Shown here: positions 58,722 through 64,000 of the stretch, piece by piece
Position numbering within the stretch: the stretch's first letter is position 1
Layout of the letters: each line of letters opens with the position of its first letter
Source: Planctomycetaceae bacterium
GTDB lineage: Bacteria > Planctomycetota > Planctomycetia > Planctomycetales > Planctomycetaceae
Assembly: GCA_021732415.1 (NCBI GenBank)
Contig: JAKFVC010000009.1
Span: forward strand, 1-64,000
Reading direction: 5' to 3'
DNA: 64,000 nt
Notes under the pieces: generated by a model
What the model was told of the DNA's origin: nothing
What the model saw: only the letters and a program-made list of their open reading frames with translations
The model's database searches: none
Position numbers and translations under genes: made by a program

Positions 58722-61460
58722 CTACGGACCGCCCACGAATTCGATCGATTTCAGATCTCTGATGCCGGGCTTTTGCGCGTAGTTGGCGTGCTTGCCCGTG
58801 ATCCGGACCTTCTTGCCTTTGACGTCGGGCTTCAGTTTGGGGCTGAATTCCGCTCGTTGATCGGCAGGGAGCTGCACGGCTAAGAAGCTGGTTGCTCCGG
58901 ACGCGTCGACGAGTTTGAGTCCGAATTGGTCGTTGAACTCGCCATCGACGATTCCGACGACCTTCACAATGGCACCGTCTGCAGATGCCAGGGCCTGCGT
59001 GACGGTCATGTCGTCGGTTCCCGGCGGGGGCCCTGCAGGCGCGCCCGGCCCATTGCCCGGTCCATTGCCGGGTCCATTACCGGGCCGCGGTCCGTTACCC
59101 GGGCGAGGTCTGGCACCCCCACCGCGGGCGGCGAAAGGAGCGCCGAACGAGCCGGGGGCGAACGTGTCGGTATCCCAGGGATTGTAGTTGCGAGGCAGCG
59201 GTTTCCAGGGATGACCGTCATCCGGATCGTCCAATTCCTGAGTGGCCAAGGCGTTGGGAGTGGCCGTTCCAGCAATGTGTCCATTCATGCCGTCGAAGGT
59301 CTCATAGTCTTCCGGGGTTGCCAGCCAGTCGACAATGTTGCTCGCCAACACGGCGGCCGTTCCGGGATCACGCCAGCCGTTATGCAGCGACTTCGTTCCT
59401 CCTCCCACCTCGTTTCGATACTTCGCCGTCTTGTCCTCCACGGGAGATGAATCGCCGAAGAATGCCGCCTTCCCCTTTTTCAGCTTCGAGATTGCCGCGA
59501 AGGGGCCTTCGTTGCGGCCTCCAAAGTACAGGCCTTTACCCGCTCCCTCGACGGCACTCGGCCAGCCTGAGGCAGGATCAGTCGTCTTCAAATAGACGAT
59601 GCCCTTGGCCTTCTGGGGATCGACGATGGCCAGCGTTGAGCTGGCGGCCATCAGAATCGGTTGGACGCCGGTCGTGAGGCCTTCTGCATCCGAGGGATCC
59701 ACAATTTCAGAAGCACCCTTGAGGCAGTTGATCGCATTGAAGCGGAAACGCAGCCCGAAGTTCTGCGCCAGCCACCCCGCGTTGGCAGCCCCGGGGTTCC
59801 GCAGATCCCCGTAATGCGCTTCGAGCTTGAATTGCGGGTTTGTCGAGCGGTTGTAGCCGTTAAAGACTTCGGTCGCATCCCATGTGTTCAAGTTGCGGTC
59901 CGCATTGTAGTGGTCGGCAATCAGGAACAAACCCTTGCCCGATGATACGAACTTCAGGAGTGCCTCCTGTTCGTCCTTGCGCAGCGGCCGGTTGGATTCG
60001 GACATGATGAACACGTCCACGTCCTTAATAGCATCGAATTCGATGACGGCTTCGTTCTGAGCCACGTCTGCCGCCTTGCGGTCGTCGAAGAAGCGGTACG
60101 CACCATCCCCGTCTTTATCGACCCCCCAGTATTCACGGACTTTGTAGCCCTTTTGGACCAGGGCATCGGCGAAGTCGGAAAAACCTCCACCAATCACCCA
60201 GTCACTTTGTCCTGCAGTTCCACCGTGAGTTAAGTCAAACAAGACTGTCTTACCATTCGCACCGGTGGTCGGCACTTTTTCGGGAACATCCACATTCCAG
60301 CGGTAGGCACCTGTCGCATCCGGGGCCGCAGCCACCGCGTTCCTCGTTACGGCAAGTCGGCTTCTACGTCGAGGGGCAACGGGTGTTGTGCCGGCAGGAA
60401 TCAGGGCCGCACGCGGGACCGCAGTAATTGAACCCGTGCTCGTGGCCGAGACTGTGATATCGCCATCCCAGCCAGTCGCGTAAATATTCTGTGTCACCTG
60501 GAAAGGCGAAAACTTTCTCGCCGCGTCTGCGACTTGCACATCGATCGCCTTGGTCCGGGTGCCCGGGATCGCCGCGCTCAATAAATCGACGATCGAGCGG
60601 CGCGGGTGTCCATAGGAGAAGGTGTTGAATCCAGGCCGCTCCCCTTTACCGAAATCGGGCTTGCCGACCGCAATCACGGCCAATTCCGGAGTGATCGCGT
60701 CGAGGAATTCCGCTGTCGTGGCATTGTGCGACCCATGATGCCCGACGAGGTACACGTCCGCATCGAGCAAATCTGTCGTGCTGTAGTCACTAATCAGTTG
60801 GGCAATCGCGGCCTCTTCCAGATCGCCGGTAATCAGAAATGAGGACTCACCGAAATCCACCCGGACCACCAGACTATGGTTGTTCTCATTGTCGAACTCT
60901 TTGTGATCCCAGCCGGGATTTGAACTCCAGCCGCCGGTCAGAATTCGAATGCGGGGATCCACAGCGGGATCGGTGACCGAATCGATATCACTATCAGTCA
61001 AACCTGATAATTCTGGCAGGCTCTGGATTTCATCCTCAGAAACCTCGCGAATGAGCGGTGATCCGTTGGCCACCGCGAAATCACGGGCATGTTGCACGCC
61101 TTCCTCACCTGAACTGGTGACGTGCCCATTGTCGATGTAAGTAGTCACTCGGCAGGCCTGGAAGACCGCCTTGATTCCACGGGTGTGGTCGATATGTGGG
61201 TGGGTAATGATCAGGGCGTTGAGCGTGTTTTTCAGATCGGTCCGGCGTTTGAAGAATTGCTGCAGGACATTGCCTAGACGTACTGACGACTCGTCATCCT
61301 GCCCGCCGGTATCAATCAGAATGGCGCCGGTTGGGAATTCGAGAAGTGTGGCCGACGCCTGCCCGACATCGATGAAATGGGCCTTCATCTCGGGATCGGC
61401 TGCCGATACGGACAGTGGGATCAGAAACAGAACCAGCAACGTTGTCAATCTGCGAAGCAT
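58722..61460 (-). CDS. Secreted MBL-fold protein fused to further domains
   Basis: Protein of 912 residues from the ATG at 61460, which gives a Sec signal (MLRRLTTLLVLFLIPLSVSA). Residues about 20-320 are a ComEC-like metallo-beta-lactamase domain: IDVGQASATLL, DTGG, THPHIDHTRG (about 83-92) and GHHGSHNATTAEFL. A central part (about 400-680) resembles DUF4350/glutamine-amidotransferase-like folds (MSESNRPLRKDEQEALLKFVSSGKGLFLIADH). A glycine/proline linker (GNGPGNGP repeats, about 785-815) leads to a C-terminal OB-like domain (about 825-905). Substrate unknown. It is probably extracytoplasmic. The fusion is unusual. Confidence 0.75.
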   Translation of the reverse strand: MLRRLTTLLVLFLIPLSVSAADPEMKAHFIDVGQASATLLEFPTGAILIDTGGQDDESSVRLGNVLQQFFKRRTDLKNTLNALIITHPHIDHTRGIKAVFQACRVTTYIDNGHVTSSGEEGVQHARDFAVANGSPLIREVSEDEIQSLPELSGLTDSDIDSVTDPAVDPRIRILTGGWSSNPGWDHKEFDNENNHSLVVRVDFGESSFLITGDLEEAAIAQLISDYSTTDLLDADVYLVGHHGSHNATTAEFLDAITPELAVIAVGKPDFGKGERPGFNTFSYGHPRRSIVDLLSAAIPGTRTKAIDVQVADAARKFSPFQVTQNIYATGWDGDITVSATSTGSITAVPRAALIPAGTTPVAPRRRSRLAVTRNAVAAAPDATGAYRWNVDVPEKVPTTGANGKTVLFDLTHGGTAGQSDWVIGGGFSDFADALVQKGYKVREYWGVDKDGDGAYRFFDDRKAADVAQNEAVIEFDAIKDVDVFIMSESNRPLRKDEQEALLKFVSSGKGLFLIADHYNADRNLNTWDATEVFNGYNRSTNPQFKLEAHYGDLRNPGAANAGWLAQNFGLRFRFNAINCLKGASEIVDPSDAEGLTTGVQPILMAASSTLAIVDPQKAKGIVYLKTTDPASGWPSAVEGAGKGLYFGGRNEGPFAAISKLKKGKAAFFGDSSPVEDKTAKYRNEVGGGTKSLHNGWRDPGTAAVLASNIVDWLATPEDYETFDGMNGHIAGTATPNALATQELDDPDDGHPWKPLPRNYNPWDTDTFAPGSFGAPFAARGGGARPRPGNGPRPGNGPGNGPGNGPGAPAGPPPGTDDMTVTQALASADGAIVKVVGIVDGEFNDQFGLKLVDASGATSFLAVQLPADQRAEFSPKLKPDVKGKKVRITGKHANYAQKPGIRDLKSIEFVGGP

Positions 61461-61708
61461 CTCGGTCTCCCTTTCATTGAAGTGGATGGAACACACGAAG
61501 CTCTGCCAGAATCTCCGGCAAAATGCGGTTGTGATGCTGTGGCGCGGCGAACGGTGAATCAATTCTGTGATTGATCCGCGGCCAAGCCGTACTCCGACCC
61601 GCTAGCGTTGATTAGCGAGCTACGCTAATGAACACTGCGAGCTAGGTCGGTGAGCAGAAAATTTATTCGGTTGAGCCCGTGTTGTTTGAAAGCGTGATCT
61701 GTTCTCAA

Positions 61709-62704
61709 TCACCATTTCAAATCGACCGCGCGAAATTGTTGCTGGTTCTTGCCGAGCGTCTTGCAATCCATTGCGGGAGAACCAATTTTATGGTCTCCAT
61801 CGTCACTGAGGAGATGAATCAAAGGCGTCGGGCCAGTTCCTAGAAACAGAGCCTCGGGGTGCATCGTGTCGAATGCCGGACCGGTCACGATTTCCGGAGC
61901 ATGATCCGGGTCGCCAGACCAGTGATAAAGAGCAAACGGGCCGTCGCCAGTGAATGGTCCGGCGACGATGAGATACATGTCCTTGGCCGCCCAATACTCA
62001 AGACTGCGAACACCTTTTCCCCCCAGATTGAGGAGGATCGGCTTACCGAACTTCGCGTCATCTCCATCGAGGACCTTGTTGGGGTTCTTCAAAGGAACCA
62101 GGAGCGCCTTGCCTTCAGGAATGGGATTGCGAAACCCGATCAGCAGATCTCCATCACGGGTGGCCGACAGGCCTTCAATGTTCAGGCCACCGGCGGCCTC
62201 GGGGGCCAGCTTGGCTGCCTCTTTCAGTTTAAACTTCTCGAGCTTGTCGTCGTCCTTCAGGTCACGCAGCAGGTGTTTGCACGGTTTTCCCACGGGTTCC
62301 AGTCGCAAGCCGGTGGCCGTAAGCTGTGCTTTCGTGGCGAACAATCGCAGGCGATTGGGGCGATGATGTCCTTCCGAGTTCCGGCCGTGGGACGTAATCC
62401 AGAAGATCCGATCGCCCAGCCATGTGGCCCCCTCGATATCCGCCTCGGGATGTTCGGCCTCCGTTTCGAGAAAGCTGCTCAGCGGCAGGGAGAACACAGG
62501 TTTCTCTGTGTCATAGCGATAAATCCGCAGATCGTTATCTTCATCCGACGCGACGACAAAAGAGTCCGGCGTCAGTGTGACCGCCGCCGACGCGTCACAC
62601 ATTTCTCGCAACGTTCGCTCGGCCGACAGCTTCCGCTCGCCGTTCGCAGCCAGGCACGTGTACGAGACAGTCACAGCAACGAGAAGAAACACCGTCGGTC
62701 GCAT
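61709..62704 (-). CDS. DUF3616 protein
   Basis: Protein of 331 residues; GAAGGG upstream favours the ATG at 62704 (MRPTVFLLVAVT) over an upstream ATG at 62719. A Sec signal peptide ends near TCLAANG. The DUF3616 pattern is present: FVVASDEDNDLRIYRYDT, EADIEGATWLGDRIFWITSHGRNSEGHHRPNRLRLFAT, GLNIEGLSATRDGDLLIGFRNP and SLEYWAAKDMYLIVAGP. The fold is probably a beta-propeller. The family has no known function. It is likely periplasmic. Confidence 0.85.
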   Translation of the reverse strand: MRPTVFLLVAVTVSYTCLAANGERKLSAERTLREMCDASAAVTLTPDSFVVASDEDNDLRIYRYDTEKPVFSLPLSSFLETEAEHPEADIEGATWLGDRIFWITSHGRNSEGHHRPNRLRLFATKAQLTATGLRLEPVGKPCKHLLRDLKDDDKLEKFKLKEAAKLAPEAAGGLNIEGLSATRDGDLLIGFRNPIPEGKALLVPLKNPNKVLDGDDAKFGKPILLNLGGKGVRSLEYWAAKDMYLIVAGPFTGDGPFALYHWSGDPDHAPEIVTGPAFDTMHPEALFLGTGPTPLIHLLSDDGDHKIGSPAMDCKTLGKNQQQFRAVDLKW

Positions 62705-63045
62705 GGTGAAACCCTTCATACTCGGCCTGAGAGCGATTGCTTAGCCTGCAAAGCGATTGCTCTGCAGTGCCATCCCTAACTTTCCCAAGTTGGCGTTGCC
62801 CGAAGGGTGTTTTAACCGTAACACGTGCTCACTTGCAACCTAGCGGTCTCTAAAAAAATAGTGAAGACAAGTTTATAAAATATTTGCTCCACAGAGCGGT
62901 CAGATGCTCACTAAGGGTTTTCACCCAAATGGGTAGGAATGCATGTTGGGGGATCGAGGATTTGCCCGGACAGGCTACGCTGCGAAGGACTTCGTAGCAG
63001 ATTCACCAAGAGTTGTGGCAGCCTCGAAGAGGGCCCCGACGGTAT

Positions 63046-63248
63046 CGTGGGACGGGTCTCCAGGCCCGTCCGTCCCTCCCGTAGCGTGACTCTCCAGAGT
63101 CGAGCGAATTCCTTGCGATTCGAGCAGCGCAGAACACGTTCCCGCGCACGTCAACACAAATCTGTGAGTCGTTGTTCCGCGAGGTTCGCCCGACTCTGGA
63201 GAGTTAGGCTACGACGGGGGACGGACGGGCCTGGAGACCCGTCCCACG
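63046..63248. repeat. Nested pair: GGGACGGGTC arms around CCCGACTCTGG arms
   Basis: The outer copies 63046-63072 and 63222-63248 are the 27-base repeat in inverted orientation. Inside, TCCCGTAGCGTGACTCTCCA onward (63077 region) pairs with 63190-63215 (CCCGACTCTGGAGAGTTAGG), a CCCGACTC-type element. The 655-base gap between the DUF3616 and efp genes holds no other supported feature. Confidence 0.9.
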
Positions 63249-63359
63249 GTGTCATCCTGCCGAGGGATCAACGTCAAAAAGCGCAAGCGAGCGATCTTCC
63301 CGTGATTGCCGGGAAAATACGCTCGCTTACGCTTCGAATTGAGCTATGGTCAAAACGTC

Positions 63360-63932
63360 TTACGTTATCCGGCGTTTGAATTCGCCGGATTCCGTGTCGA
63401 TTTCGATTTTGTCGCCGATTTCGACGAACGCCGAAACCTGCATCTCGTGTTTCGTCCCCTTCAGGATCGCCGACTTGGTGATTTTTCCAGAAGTATCGCC
63501 ACGAGCGGCCGGTTCGGTGTATTCCACTTCGCGAATGATCGAACGCGGCAGGACCACGGAAATCGGCGTCCCTTCGTAGAACGTCACTTCGCAGACGTCG
63601 GTCATGTCCGGGGCGAGGAATTTTTCCAGGTCGGCGATGACTTCGGCGTCGATTTCGTACTGATTGAATTCCGAGTCGACGAAGACGTGCGACGGCGGAG
63701 CAAAGTAGGAATAGGTACACGGCTTCTTTTCGAGAATCACTCCTTCGAGCTTTTCGTCAGCCTTCCAGATCAGTTCTGAAATGCGGTTGGTCATCAGGTT
63801 CTTCGCCTTGACCTTGATCACCGCGGCGTTGCGGCCCGATTTGTTGTACTGTTTGTTCATCACAACAACGGGTTGACCTTCGACGATGATGACGTTGCCT
63901 ACCACCAGGTCGCCAGCAATCTTGACACTCAT
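63360..63932 (-). CDS. efp: Elongation factor P
   Basis: Protein of 190 residues with the three EF-P domains: KOW-like (about 1-65), OB1 (about 67-125) and OB2 (about 130-190). EF-P relieves ribosome stalling at proline runs. The loop that carries the modified residue reads NKSGRNAAV (Arg34 when Met is 1), as in Pseudomonas-type EF-P with a rhamnosylated Arg32, not the Lys loop of E. coli (PGKGQA). This predicts an EarP-type modification. No earP gene is in this window. The start follows a region with TTTTCCC; no clear ribosome-binding site was identified. Confidence 0.96.
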   Translation of the reverse strand: MSVKIAGDLVVGNVIIVEGQPVVVMNKQYNKSGRNAAVIKVKAKNLMTNRISELIWKADEKLEGVILEKKPCTYSYFAPPSHVFVDSEFNQYEIDAEVIADLEKFLAPDMTDVCEVTFYEGTPISVVLPRSIIREVEYTEPAARGDTSGKITKSAILKGTKHEMQVSAFVEIGDKIEIDTESGEFKRRIT

Positions 63933-64000
63933 AAGACTTTTCCCAATTTGACAGACAAAGTTGATAAATCGACCCGGCGAACCGTAAATCGGACGGGTGG

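Noticed and set aside
60900-60925. Sequence resembling a tRNA T-arm (GGGATTTGAACTCC)
   Set aside because: It lies inside the MBL-fold gene and no acceptor or anticodon stems can be built around it.
1-64000. CRISPR array
   Set aside because: The repeated units found are inverted pairs or very short tandem units with no regular spacer of 30-40 bases; no cas genes are present.
1-64000. tRNA or rRNA genes
   Set aside because: No T-loop or acceptor-stem pattern and no rRNA-like stretch was seen by eye. A tool scan would be needed to exclude a divergent tRNA.
1-64000. Prophage or insertion sequence
   Set aside because: No integrase, transposase, terminase or capsid-like protein appears; the inverted repeats are far too short to be full IS copies.

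Overview
This window looks like chromosomal DNA of a planctomycete (Planctomycetota). The evidence is indirect: a giant secreted protein with the N-terminal LEPRLVLT-type motif, a TIGR02996/leucine-rich-repeat protein, PQQ-type beta-propeller proteins, a DUF3616 protein, an lpxK gene (so an outer membrane with lipid A is expected), high GC content, and short genes on both strands with few long operons. I found no phage, insertion sequence, CRISPR array, rRNA or tRNA.

Layout. 0-13 kb: SUI1/YciH-like factor, secreted alpha/beta hydrolase, GlmU-like uridylyltransferase without an acetyltransferase domain, ribose-phosphate pyrophosphokinase, GNAT enzyme, parvulin-type lipoprotein, Mfd, cytidine deaminase and a TadG/TadE pair. 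13.8-26 kb: ExeA-like AAA+ ATPase with an acidic tail, LpxK, Uma2-like protein, a divergent Nramp-like transporter, two small proteins, two secreted proteins and a PIN-PhoH ATPase. 26-36 kb: lipoprotein hydrolase, membrane PQQ-propeller protein, MarR regulator, orphan Fis-type HTH overlapping a nitrilase, ceramidase-like protein and LRR protein. 35.7-48 kb: 1374-residue GH64-like surface protein, GyrI-like protein, M48 protease cluster, VOC protein and a SNF2 helicase. 48-64 kb: SWIM-finger protein divergent from the SNF2 gene, WD40/SGNH/MBOAT cluster, XRE regulator, Tat-exported copper amine oxidase, TPR protein, MBL-fold/OB fusion protein, DUF3616 protein and elongation factor P of the arginine (SGRNAAV) type.

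The most striking feature is not a gene. Most longer intergenic gaps carry a large inverted repeat, about 30 in 64 kb, with arms of roughly 15 to 70 bases. They belong to a dozen or more unrelated sequence families but share one architecture. Many are nested, one family inside another. At least two have been read into gene ends and encode the C-terminal residues of LpxK and of the M48 protease. They are absent from closely spaced gene pairs and from gene interiors. Everything about their function is inference.
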